Assembly: GCF_009497775.1 (NCBI RefSeq)
Contig: NZ_CP031012.1
Span: 1,860,001 to 1,924,000, forward strand
Origin: Alcaligenes faecalis
Lineage (GTDB): Bacteria > Pseudomonadota > Gammaproteobacteria > Burkholderiales > Burkholderiaceae_B
Length of the DNA stretch: 64,000 bases
Reading direction: 5' to 3'
Under the pieces are notes generated by a model that did not search any database, was not told where the DNA came from, and was given only the letters and a program-made list of their open reading frames with translations. Shown here piece after piece: positions 45,184-52,472 of the stretch. The position numbers were made by a program, and so were the translations under genes. The number at the start of each line of letters is the position of its first letter. The stretch's first letter is position 1.

Positions 45184-45582
45184 GTGTATAAACAGACATC
45201 CGGCGCAATGGGAATGATGGCCCTGCTTTTCGCATTATTTACCGTTATCGCTGCTACTGTTGCTATCTACACTTACGGGAAAATTGCCATCGTAGAGCCA
45301 GGCCTATATGGGCTTTCCTCGTCTGTTAAGACAGTGACTAATTGGCCTCTGATTATTTCTTGCGTTTCTGCGGGGTTTTATTCAATAGCGTTTGCCGCTT
45401 TGTTTATGTATGTAGAAACAACTAGAAATGCAGTTGCCAAGATAGCTAATCATCTTGGAATCAAGGAAGAAGAGCCAGGTAACGCCCAATCAACAAGCCA
45501 GGCTGCTGATGAGCAAGAACAACCAAGTGTCAGCGTGACCCCATCGAAGGGGAACATTAGGCGGGGACAGCGATCTGTATGA
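45184..45582 (+). CDS. Small two-helix membrane protein
   Basis: 132 residues. Two membrane helices (MMALLFALFTVIAATVAIYTYG and WPLIISCVSAGFYSIAFAALFMYVE) and a charged, disordered C-terminal tail. GTG start at 45184 with GGGAG six bases upstream is preferred. It follows the protease gene on the same strand with a 153-base gap. Not recognised; it might act with the protease or as an exclusion protein. Confidence 0.6.
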   Translation: MYKQTSGAMGMMALLFALFTVIAATVAIYTYGKIAIVEPGLYGLSSSVKTVTNWPLIISCVSAGFYSIAFAALFMYVETTRNAVAKIANHLGIKEEEPGNAQSTSQAADEQEQPSVSVTPSKGNIRRGQRSV

Positions 45583-45607
45583 CGCAACGCCTATAGCAGA
45601 CAACAAA

Positions 45608-45627
45608 AAAGCCCCGGGAGGGGCTTT
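45608..45627 (-). terminator. Terminator of the membrane protein gene at 45661
   Basis: AAAGCCCC-GGGA-GGGGCTTT; on the minus strand it continues into a T6 run. It lies 33 bases after the stop at 45661. Confidence 0.88.
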
Positions 45628-45660
45628 GATTCCTAGGATCCGTAAAAATTCCTTAGCGGT

Positions 45661-46641
45661 CTAAAACAATTTTTTTTGCTGCACATGGTCTGCAATTGTT
45701 GAAGGAGGATCGTAGGTCGTGTTCGCTATAAACGGCTTGATTGCCTGTGCGGGCTGGGTAGAATCTCCCATGCTTTTTATCACGATATTTGCGGGAATCA
45801 TCCTTGACTCATCGTGAGGGTCTGCTTTGTACAGAATGCTGATGTTTGCATAAGTAGCTCCCTTTAAGCTGGAGGTATTTATATGCGGATATAGGGTTAC
45901 AGCTAAGCGTTTGTCGAATCCAGCCGCGAGAGCTGACCATCCCTTACTTCGATAGTCTAAGTCCGTAGCCCTTATATCAAGGAGCACATTTTGATAGTCG
46001 ATTTCTTGACGGGTATCCAGCGGAGGGGGAGATAAAGGAACTTCAGCGATCGCAGCAGCCGGGATCACTATTGGAGCCGCTCCATCTCCAAAGGTAATTG
46101 ATGTCGATGAATCTGGCCTGGCTGGGGCTAATAAATCAAGGCTTGATTTGTACAGTCCTGGATTCTCTTTGATTGTATTTTCAATGATTTCTTTGACATC
46201 CACTTCGCTCAGGCCCGAGATATCTCGTCCAGCAGTGATGATGACACTATTCGCAGCCTCTATCTTTGTAGTGGGCTGATCTGTGCCTACCGCCATTTTA
46301 TAAGCCGTAACAGCGACAAAGGCTGCGAGCGCAAAATCGATTAGTTTCACAAGTTTTGGATGTTTTTGGCCAAATTGGTAGATGAAAGCATCTCTTTCTT
46401 CATCATTCCGAAATCTGAGTCTGGTCCAGAAGCGTATAAGTTCGCTGCCGGTTTCAACTGCTTCGAGTCGGAATTGAATGCCGTCTAAATTCAGATTTAG
46501 AAGCTGGTTGATGGCGGGCGGGAGAGCCTTTAAAGCGCCCTCTAGACCTTTGAGTGATCGTATTACATCTTTGAGAGCTACTGGGTCAGCACAGTCATAG
46601 TAAATGATATTGGGCTGCTCAAGATTATAGGTAATGCTCAT
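45661..46641 (-). CDS. Membrane-anchored protein of unknown family in the immunity region
   Basis: 326 residues. The N-terminal 100 residues are soluble (VALKDVIRSLKGLEGALKALP, FWTRLRFRNDEERDAFIYQ), then one membrane helix (FALAAFVAVTAYKMAVG) and a C-terminal beta-rich domain (RLAVTLYPHINTS, YANISILYKADPHDES) that would lie on the other side of the membrane or in the cytosol. It is leftward, downstream of the nuclease gene and cI, as rexB is in lambda, but a terminator separates it from the nuclease. AT-rich codon use. Function unknown; an exclusion role is a hypothesis. Confidence 0.7.
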   Translation of the reverse strand: MSITYNLEQPNIIYYDCADPVALKDVIRSLKGLEGALKALPPAINQLLNLNLDGIQFRLEAVETGSELIRFWTRLRFRNDEERDAFIYQFGQKHPKLVKLIDFALAAFVAVTAYKMAVGTDQPTTKIEAANSVIITAGRDISGLSEVDVKEIIENTIKENPGLYKSSLDLLAPARPDSSTSITFGDGAAPIVIPAAAIAEVPLSPPPLDTRQEIDYQNVLLDIRATDLDYRSKGWSALAAGFDKRLAVTLYPHINTSSLKGATYANISILYKADPHDESRMIPANIVIKSMGDSTQPAQAIKPFIANTTYDPPSTIADHVQQKKLF

Positions 46642-46688
46642 AGGAAAGATACGCTCTGCATCTGTTAGTTGCTTCGTAGTTAAAAAAT

Positions 46689-46708
46689 AAGGAGCCAAAT
46701 GGCTCCTT
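46689..46708 (-). terminator. Terminator of the nuclease gene
   Basis: AAGGAGCC-AAAT-GGCTCCTT, followed on the minus strand by TTATTTTTTA. It lies 68 bases after the nuclease stop at 46777. Confidence 0.88.
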
Positions 46709-46776
46709 GTCTCTTCCTGCTCAGTCCTTCTTACGTACAGCCTCCCTGGGCTGGGTAACGATTATGGAGCCCATGC

Positions 46777-47949
46777 TCACTCTTCCTCTGACTCGACCCT
46801 ACGAGAGGAGCGACGGAAGTTCTCGTCATTTTGGCAGTACATCAAGGCGTCTCGTAAGATGCCAGCGAGTCGGTACAGGTCTTCCGGCTTGTTCAAGATG
46901 ATCCGACCATTTTTGCCAATCTCTAACCCGGCTCGTTGAGCTTCCATATTGTGGATTTCGGTCATTGGCTCAATGAACTGAATCGCGGGGCGTCGCTTGT
47001 CACCCCAGAAGCGGAAGAGCCATCTATTCGATTTCCCACCAGAAATCACAGAGAAGTATGTCTCAGTGTCTCGCATGGACAAATCTTCGCCTGGAAGAAT
47101 TTCTTGGCAGATCTGGTAGAGCTTCTGTTCTTCTGGTGTCGTGATTATCTTTTCGTTATCAGGGTCAATGATTGGTGCATCTTCGTCGGATAGTACGACC
47201 ACTGGCGGCGCTTCCTCGGTTTTCTGCGGCCGTGAAAGGCTGGTGGCGACCATTGAGCTTACTGATTGAGCTACTGCTTGAACCACCAAGGGCTGAATGC
47301 TTTCTAGGAATCGCGCATTAAGCTGTCGTTGGATGGATGCTCGTGTCGCAACATAGCGCACAAAATCCACATCGCATTCGCGCAGGGAGGATGTGATGGC
47401 CTCTCGGAATGATGACAGGTAGATATTCTCTTCCGCCATAGCGCGTAGAGCGCCTGCCTCCAGCTTATCGTGATGGAAACGGAACAACTGCTCCGCAGCA
47501 TCTTCCTGTGGAGCCTCAAAGTCGACAGTTAAGAATGGATCTTTGTCCATTATGTTTCTGTTGACTAGGTCGGTGAAAAACCGCCATTCCCTGCCGTTTG
47601 TTATTGCAGCAACCGCCACCTCTGGCGTCGCGTTGTAGTACCTGGATAGTTGAGGGCAGTGGTTCGTCAGGTCTTGGGCGTATGCCTTGGCTTCAATAAA
47701 AAGCACAGGCGTCCCATTACTGAATAGCGCGTAATCAACACGCTCAGTGGCTTTCACTCCGGGGAAGTCAGAACCGTACTCTGCTTGAACTTTAGTTGGA
47801 TCGTAGGGACTGAAGCCAAGAATATCCAGCATTGGGAGGATCAAGGCTTGCTTGGTCGTCTCCTCCGAAATGCAGTGGGCACCAACTTTGTTCACATGCT
47901 CGATGTGTGAACTAACTCGCTGTATAAACCGTTCCATTGCCTCACTCAC
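46777..47949 (-). CDS. Type IV restriction-like nuclease (COG2810 / HSDR_N-type PD-(D/E)XK)
   Basis: 390 residues. The N terminus has the HsdR-like core: SEETTKQALILPMLDILGFSP, then RVDYALFSNGTPVLFIEAKAY with the D...EAK catalytic residues, and NGREWRFFTDL. The C-terminal part (RWLFRFWGDKRRPAIQFIEP) resembles the COG2810 partner domain. No helicase or methyltransferase is attached. It is read leftward after cI, the position of rexA in lambda, so it is probably expressed in the lysogen and could cut incoming phage DNA. GTG 47949 or ATG 47937 may be the start. Confidence 0.78.
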   Translation of the reverse strand: MSEAMERFIQRVSSHIEHVNKVGAHCISEETTKQALILPMLDILGFSPYDPTKVQAEYGSDFPGVKATERVDYALFSNGTPVLFIEAKAYAQDLTNHCPQLSRYYNATPEVAVAAITNGREWRFFTDLVNRNIMDKDPFLTVDFEAPQEDAAEQLFRFHHDKLEAGALRAMAEENIYLSSFREAITSSLRECDVDFVRYVATRASIQRQLNARFLESIQPLVVQAVAQSVSSMVATSLSRPQKTEEAPPVVVLSDEDAPIIDPDNEKIITTPEEQKLYQICQEILPGEDLSMRDTETYFSVISGGKSNRWLFRFWGDKRRPAIQFIEPMTEIHNMEAQRAGLEIGKNGRIILNKPEDLYRLAGILRDALMYCQNDENFRRSSRRVESEEE

Positions 47950-48082
47950 AAAACAATAATATTTAAAATTTCTGGTTACTTTACAGATAAAAAATATGGG
48001 GCCGTATAGACCCCATATCCCTCTATTCGGTTAGAACCCAACAATCAACTCAGTAACTTGGCCAGCGTGGCGTTTCATCGTT

Positions 48083-48523
48083 TCAACCTTCGTCCTTCTT
48101 TACATCCAGGCCGAGCTGGGCGGCAGTAAGCAGGATTGCGCCCTCAATCTTTGAAAGTTGATCCTTGCTTAGGTGGCCGAGCTTACTGATATCCACATCC
48201 TCAAAATTCAAGGTTGGATGTTCATTGCTTTCGTTTGCCAGTCTGGGCGGTTTTCGCACATCTAGATTTTGTGTGAAGAGCTGCCAGACCTCGACGCCGA
48301 ATGTCTTGGCGACACCATCCAACTTATCTATTCCCACCGATACTGAACCGGCTTTATCGACGTTTCTCAGGCGATCGAAGGTTGATCTGCTCACGCGGCC
48401 TTGGGAGGCTTTCTGCGCGGCCTCGTTAGACGAGTGAACGCCGCCACGCCCGATTAGGCGATTCATATTGGCGGCAAGGGTCACAAGGGCGTCATCACTC
48501 ATATCTGAGTATTTTCTCAGCAT
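48083..48523 (-). CDS. cI: CI-like repressor without a self-cleavage domain
   Basis: 146 residues from ATG 48523 (139 from ATG 48502, which has a better promoter fit). The helix-turn-helix spans LAANMNRLIGRGGVHSSNEA to VSRSTFDRLRNVDKAGSVSVG, then LDGVAKTFGVEVWQLF as in many phage repressors. The C-terminal 65 residues are a charged linker and one helix (LSKDQLSKIEGAILLTAAQLG). The Ser-Lys peptidase domain and cleavage site that make lambda CI SOS-sensitive are absent. Operators on both sides suggest it represses PL and PR and tunes its own promoter (TTGTTA-17-TAACTA). Confidence 0.82.
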   Translation of the reverse strand: MLRKYSDMSDDALVTLAANMNRLIGRGGVHSSNEAAQKASQGRVSRSTFDRLRNVDKAGSVSVGIDKLDGVAKTFGVEVWQLFTQNLDVRKPPRLANESNEHPTLNFEDVDISKLGHLSKDQLSKIEGAILLTAAQLGLDVKKDEG

Positions 48524-48570
48524 AGTTAACCCTTGTGTGGGTTGATAACAACCCAGATATGAGTCATAAT
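48496..48570. promoter_or_regulatory. Right operator array and divergent promoters (OR, PR, PRM)
   Basis: Sites: ACTCA-TATC-TGAGT (within 48496-48511), AACCCT-TGTG-TGGGTT (48528-48543) and AACCCA-GATA-TGAGTC (48550-48565), the same motif as the left array. The rightward promoter is TTGATA (48542-48547), 17 bases, CATAAT (48565-48570), which places transcription start at or next to the cro ATG. Confidence 0.8.
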
Positions 48571-48575
48571 TGGAC

Positions 48576-48785
48576 ATGGACTCTATTAATTTCCTCTCAG
48601 ATGTGCGTCTCAAGCTACGGGCTGAGGCCTATCGGAACCTGCCTCACGTTGCGCGTGAGTCAGGCGTTCCGGAAAGCACTATCAAAAAGATTCGCTCCGG
48701 TGAGGTTCAGGACCCGCGAGTTAGCACCATTCAGGCGCTGTATGAGTATTTCTGCCGCCCCAAAAAGGAGCGCGCAAATGTGTGA
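48576..48785 (+). CDS. cro: Cro-like repressor
   Basis: 69 residues from ATG 48576, with a helix-turn-helix at LPHVARESGVPESTIKKIRSGEVQDPRVSTIQALYEYF. It is divergent from cI across the right operators and is the first rightward gene. The predicted promoter leaves almost no leader, so translation may be leaderless. It probably binds the same 16-bp sites. Confidence 0.82.
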   Translation: MDSINFLSDVRLKLRAEAYRNLPHVARESGVPESTIKKIRSGEVQDPRVSTIQALYEYFCRPKKERANV

Positions 48786-48901
48786 GCAAACTGTGCGGTT
48801 GAGCTCGTTGGTTTTCCATAAGAATGCAACCGTTGTTGAGGCTGAGACAAGTTTTGATGAGTTCTGGGTTGCTCTGGGGCCTGGTCTCGGGTTTCTGCAT
48901 T

Positions 48902-49408
48902 TCACCCGACAGTACCTAAACCAAGAGCGGTTCCTATTGCGGCAAGTGCAGTCGGAGAGTTTGCCAATCCCAGGTCCACTAGTTTCAGTACAAGGTGTTT
49001 TGTGGTCTCGGCGGGCAGCTCTCGAAGCGAATCAAGCCATCTCTTCTTATCTGGCTGGGATAGATCAGATCGAAGAATCTTCCCCTCAATTAACGACTTC
49101 AAGGTGTCGTCATGAATCTTGATGGTCATGACTCCGAGGATGGCGGAAAGACCACCGTCTTCGGCAAGGAAATCAATGCCGCGGTTAGTGATTACAGCCC
49201 CTTCTTCATCAGTGTCGTACTCAGCTGCGCGAAACGAAATGAGGCCGTGCTCACGAAGATAAACAAGGTTTGCATAGAAGTCATAGTCGCCATCCTCCTG
49301 ATGTTTTGCATCAATGAGTCCCTTCAGGTGAGGGTGCTCCATGTCACCTGGGTAGCTCTCACGGAGTAGTTCGAGGATAGAACGCTGAACGTTTCTATTG
49401 AATTTCAC
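48902..49408 (-). CDS. Phage protein with winged-helix-like N-terminal part
   Basis: 168 residues from GTG 49408 with AGGA upstream. NVQRSILELLRESYPGDME and YANLVYLREHGLISFRAAEY, then AVITNRGIDFLAEDGG, look like the DUF2513/YjcQ kind of winged helix; the C terminus is helical with a Gly/Ala-rich end. It is antisense to the rightward early transcript, between cro and cII. Leftward reading from here would continue into cI, so it may belong to an establishment transcript. Function unknown. Confidence 0.75.
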   Translation of the reverse strand: MKFNRNVQRSILELLRESYPGDMEHPHLKGLIDAKHQEDGDYDFYANLVYLREHGLISFRAAEYDTDEEGAVITNRGIDFLAEDGGLSAILGVMTIKIHDDTLKSLIEGKILRSDLSQPDKKRWLDSLRELPAETTKHLVLKLVDLGLANSPTALAAIGTALGLGTVG

Positions 49409-49473
49409 GGCCAATTCCTTTCAGAAAGTTTGGTTACTCGCATTTCTAAGCATAGCTGATCGGAGTTGGCCAC

Positions 49474-49638
49474 TTAATGCAGTTCATGAGTAGGGCAGGC
49501 AGGTTCATCTAGTTCCCGCGTGTCCTGCTCATCACACAGACGCGCAAACAGTTGCATGACGGTTTGCTGCGTTGGTTCTTCAAAGGTGCGCCGTGCGATG
49601 TCTTCGGCGGCAGTCAAGATTTTCTCAGTTTTGGTCAT
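49474..49638 (-). CDS. Small hypothetical phage protein
   Basis: 54 residues (MTKTEKILTAAEDIARRTFE), helical and acidic, with start ATG 49638 divergent from cII. Same strand as the gene at 48902. It could be expressed from a CII-activated leftward promoter. Not recognised. Confidence 0.5.
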   Translation of the reverse strand: MTKTEKILTAAEDIARRTFEEPTQQTVMQLFARLCDEQDTRELDEPACPTHELH

Positions 49639-49671
49639 TTGATTGGCCCTTGTTTTATTTGGATGTATTCG

Positions 49672-49983
49672 ATGAACACAGAAACAGTATCGGGCGAGCG
49701 GCGCGAAAGCACACGCAAGAACGGTGCACGGATTCAAGCACTGATCATGAGCCGACTTGCAGAGGTAACGCAGGCCCGTGCATCGGCTTGCATCGGCGTG
49801 GACCCAAGCACGGTAAGCCGCTGGGTGAAGGATGACCTGGAGTCAATCTGTCTTCTGTTGGCTTCGTTGGGTTTTCAGGTTTCTCGAACCACATCGATGG
49901 TGGTTGATCGCGACGAGCTCAAGTTTATGAAGCGCGTTGTGGCCAAGTACTTCATTGCTGAGCTTGAGCGAGAAGAGGACTGA
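49672..49983 (+). CDS. cII: CII-like transcription activator
   Basis: 103 residues. IQALIMSRLAEVTQARASACIGVDPSTVSRWVKDDLESICLLLASLG follows the lambda CII helix-turn-helix pattern, and the acidic C-terminal end resembles the CII degradation/tetramer tail. It should favour lysogeny by activating leftward promoters for cI. A GGA element lies eight bases before ATG 49672. Confidence 0.85.
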   Translation: MNTETVSGERRESTRKNGARIQALIMSRLAEVTQARASACIGVDPSTVSRWVKDDLESICLLLASLGFQVSRTTSMVVDRDELKFMKRVVAKYFIAELEREED

Positions 49984-49984
49984 T

Positions 49985-50416
49985 ATGCAGATCGTAAATA
50001 GTGATGAGTCCTTGCAGCGCTTTTTTGGCGATGTGCGTAGCCAATACCAAGCGCATCGCTACCTCCGCATTTCCATAAAGACCGGCAAGGCCCGTACACA
50101 ACCCCAGAACGACATTACGCATGTTTGGTACGGGCAGATAGCGCGCGAGCTGCCCGAAGATGATGCGCTGGGTTGGCGCTGCTACTGCAAGCTGCATCAC
50201 GGCGTGCCGATCCTGCGGGCCGAAGACGCCGAGTTCCAAGGCATGTACGACTCGATCATCAAAGGCCGGAGCTACGAAGAAAAGCTGCTGGTAATGAAGT
50301 ATCTGCCGGTCACGTCACTGATGAGCCGCAAGCAGTTGAGCACGTACGCCGAGGCCGTGCAGGCTGATTTTCGAGAGCGCGGCGTATTTCTTGTGTTCCC
50401 GGGGAGCGAGGCATGA
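49985..50416 (+). CDS. NinB/YbcN-like recombination accessory protein
   Basis: 143 residues. YRISIKTGKARTQPQNDITH-type N terminus (seen as RYLRISIKTGKARTQPQND), HVWYGQIAREL and a C-terminal TSLMSRKQLSTYAEAVQADF match phage NinB/YbcN proteins, which bind single-stranded or branched DNA. Ends in ATGA overlap with the next small gene. The exact family is less sure than the genome position. Confidence 0.7.
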   Translation: MQIVNSDESLQRFFGDVRSQYQAHRYLRISIKTGKARTQPQNDITHVWYGQIARELPEDDALGWRCYCKLHHGVPILRAEDAEFQGMYDSIIKGRSYEEKLLVMKYLPVTSLMSRKQLSTYAEAVQADFRERGVFLVFPGSEA

Positions 50417-50544
50417 AGCTCTGGCAAATGTGGCTAATCATTTTTTATGTGTGTATCGCACGACTTGCCAGTGACGATGGGCTGGTAGTCATGGCCATAG
50501 GCGCGTTTCTGGCGGTTATCGGTTTTGGAGTAGCACGACGATGA
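50413..50544 (+). CDS. Small membrane protein, 43 residues
   Basis: Two hydrophobic stretches (MWLIIFYVCIARLA and VVMAIGAFLAVIGFGVA). The start overlaps the NinB-like stop (ATGA) and the stop overlaps the ref-like start (ATGA), a strong sign of a real, coupled gene. The upstream GGGGAGCGAG is a good ribosome site. Role unknown. Confidence 0.7.
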   Translation: MKLWQMWLIIFYVCIARLASDDGLVVMAIGAFLAVIGFGVARR

Positions 50545-50996
50545 GAGCCTGGAACAGCACATTCAAAGCCCCGGCAAAGCCTATGCAGCGCAGCGCATGG
50601 AAGCCAGCCAAGCCCAAGGCGATTAAGTCACGAGGCATGAAGGGGGCGGCAACCACGGCAGAGCAGAAGCGATTTCATAGCCTGATGGCCTCGCTCGGTT
50701 GCATCGCCTGCCACCTGGATAAGCGCTATCAGCCAGTCGTGAGCATTCACCACATTGACGGTCGCACCAAGCCCGATGCTCATTGGCAGGTGTTACCGCT
50801 GTGTGCTGGTCATCACCAGGACGGAACGGGCGCGCCTGGACTGGTTGCCGTCCACCCCTGGGGAAACAAGTTTGAGTCGATTTACAGCCCACAGCGCAAT
50901 CTGCTGCGCTTGTGCATACAAACATTGCTGGACCGTGGCGCCGTTGTACCAGATGGCGCGCTGAGGGCGGCAAATATGATTTTGGAGGTGGCATGA
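50541..50996 (+). CDS. Ref-like RecA-dependent nuclease
   Basis: 151 residues. A basic N terminus (FKAPAKPMQRSAWKPAKPKAI) is followed by the HNH-type zinc site GCIACHLDKRY, SIHHIDGRTKPDAHWQVLPLC and HHQDGTG..HPWGNKFESIYS. Phage P1 Ref cuts DNA within RecA D-loops. Here it travels with ERF, YqaJ, SSB, RdgC and NinB-like genes. Confidence 0.85.
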   Translation: MRAWNSTFKAPAKPMQRSAWKPAKPKAIKSRGMKGAATTAEQKRFHSLMASLGCIACHLDKRYQPVVSIHHIDGRTKPDAHWQVLPLCAGHHQDGTGAPGLVAVHPWGNKFESIYSPQRNLLRLCIQTLLDRGAVVPDGALRAANMILEVA

Positions 50997-51778
50997 GCAC
51001 TTCAATGCCCTGGTTCCGTATGTACACGGACTTTCTGAACGATCCCAAGATGATTGCCCTGGCCTTTGAGGATCAGCGTCACTTTATTGGTGTTCTGGCT
51101 CTGAAAAGTGACGGCGCGCTGGATCAGGGCTGCTGCCCGGATCTGTTGGATCGCATTGTGGCCCAGCGCCTGTGGATCGACCACGCCATCATCCGTGATG
51201 TGAAAAAGCGCTTGATGGCTGCTGGTTTGATTGACGACGCTTGGCAGCCGATTGCATGGGAAAAGCGTCAGTCTCGATCAGATAGCAGCGCTGAGCGCAC
51301 CCGTAAGTATCGGGAAAGACAGAAGAAACAGGAAGGTGACGGCGATATGACGTCACCGAAACGTCACAGTGACGCCCTAGATATAGATAAAGAAGAAGAT
51401 AAAGAAACAGATAAAGAAGAAAAGATAAAACCGCGCGCACGCGCTGCCGCGCCTGCTATCGATTTTTCGAGCTGGCCTGCTGTACCAAGCCCCGAAGTGG
51501 TCGCCGACTACCTGCGACACCGAAAAGAAATCAAAGCCCCGCTGACGCAGACCGCTGCAAACCGGCTGGGGACAGAAGCACAGCGGGCCATGGCCATGGG
51601 CTACAGCGTTGACGACTTTCTTGCTGAATGCATGCTGCGCGGCTGGCGGGGAGGGAAAGCCAGTTGGCTGGAAGACCGGGATAGCCGCAAGCCTGCTGGT
51701 CAGGAGAAATTCGACCCGCTTGCCTACGTGAACCAGGGCCGTATTCGCCAGGAGGAAGCGCATGTTATCGACGTGTGA
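50993..51778 (+). CDS. O-like replication initiator (DnaT/replisome organiser type)
   Basis: 261 residues. The N-terminal winged helix contains MPWFRMYTDFLNDPKMIAL and DRIVAQRLWIDHAIIRDVKKRLMAAGLID. A charged middle (SDALDIDKEEDKETDKEEKIK) is coded by the AT-rich origin repeats. The C-terminal domain (LTQTAANRLGTEAQRAMAMGYSVDDFL) resembles DnaT-like partners. It should bind the iterons at 51336-51374 and load the P-like protein encoded next. GGAGG precedes ATG 50993. Confidence 0.82.
   Translation: MSTSMPWFRMYTDFLNDPKMIALAFEDQRHFIGVLALKSDGALDQGCCPDLLDRIVAQRLWIDHAIIRDVKKRLMAAGLIDDAWQPIAWEKRQSRSDSSAERTRKYRERQKKQEGDGDMTSPKRHSDALDIDKEEDKETDKEEKIKPRARAAAPAIDFSSWPAVPSPEVVADYLRHRKEIKAPLTQTAANRLGTEAQRAMAMGYSVDDFLAECMLRGWRGGKASWLEDRDSRKPAGQEKFDPLAYVNQGRIRQEEAHVIDV
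51336..51430. other. Candidate phage replication origin inside the O-like gene
   Basis: Four hexamers CGTCAC/GTGACG (51336-51341, 51351-51356, 51362-51367, 51369-51374) are followed by an AT-rich, purine-biased stretch with GATAAAGAA at 51386, 51398 and 51410, period 12. Iterons next to an AT-rich unwinding element within gene O is the lambda ori layout. Confidence 0.7.
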
Positions 51779-52472
51779 ATCGAAAAGCAAATGGCTGATA
51801 ACTCACGCCAAGCTGGATGGTATCAGCTTGATGGACCACTTGTTCAACCGCTTGAACGGCACCTATCCGAACAAATTCCGAGCGAATTTCAAGGACAAGC
51901 AATCGATTCAGGACTGGAAAGACGCCTGGGCAGAAGCGTTTGACGAAGAAGGTATTGTTCCGCAGGACGTAGCCTTGGGCATCAAAAACTGCCGCCGCAT
52001 GTTCGACTGGCCGCCAAGCCTGCCCGAGTTCCTGCGCGCATGCCGGCCGCATCTGGAGGCTGATGTGGCGTTCTTTGAAGCGGTACGTGGTATGCAGGCC
52101 CGAGCAAAGGGCGAAGTAGGCGCCTGGTCACACCCAGCCATCTTTCACGCTGCCATTGCGGTCGGGCAATACGACATGATGAACCAGGCTTACCAGCAAC
52201 TGGAGAACCGCTGGAACAAAGCGTTGGCCAGTCAGCTTGCCTTGGGCGCTTGGGCTGATATTCCAGATCCGACGCTGGCCTTGCCGTCGCCTGTGGACTC
52301 CAAAGAAGTGCGCGCAGAGGGACAGAAGAAAGTGCGAGATCTGACGCAGCAGGCTGTCAGCCAGACGGGGAAAGACCAAAATGCTTGGGCTGGGAAGATC
52401 CTGCGAGCCCCCAAGGGCCGCACTTTGACAGTGTTGAATATGGCCCGTGCAGCTCAGGGAGAGGCCGCATGA
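51762..52472 (+). CDS. Lambda P-like helicase loader
   Basis: 236 residues. MDHLFNRLNGTYPNKFRANFKDKQSIQDWKDAWAEAF, RRMFDWPPSLPEFLRACRP and HPAIFHAAIAVGQYDM follow the lambda P family. It would bring host DnaB helicase to the phage origin. GGAGGAAG before ATG; 17-base overlap with the O-like gene. Confidence 0.87.
   Translation: MLSTCESKSKWLITHAKLDGISLMDHLFNRLNGTYPNKFRANFKDKQSIQDWKDAWAEAFDEEGIVPQDVALGIKNCRRMFDWPPSLPEFLRACRPHLEADVAFFEAVRGMQARAKGEVGAWSHPAIFHAAIAVGQYDMMNQAYQQLENRWNKALASQLALGAWADIPDPTLALPSPVDSKEVRAEGQKKVRDLTQQAVSQTGKDQNAWAGKILRAPKGRTLTVLNMARAAQGEAA

Noticed and set aside
48778..49122. Plus-strand gene starting inside the end of cro (MCEQTVRLSS...)
   Set aside because: It has an overlapping ATG but two thirds of it lie antisense to the better-supported gene at 48902-49408, and the product has no recognisable features.
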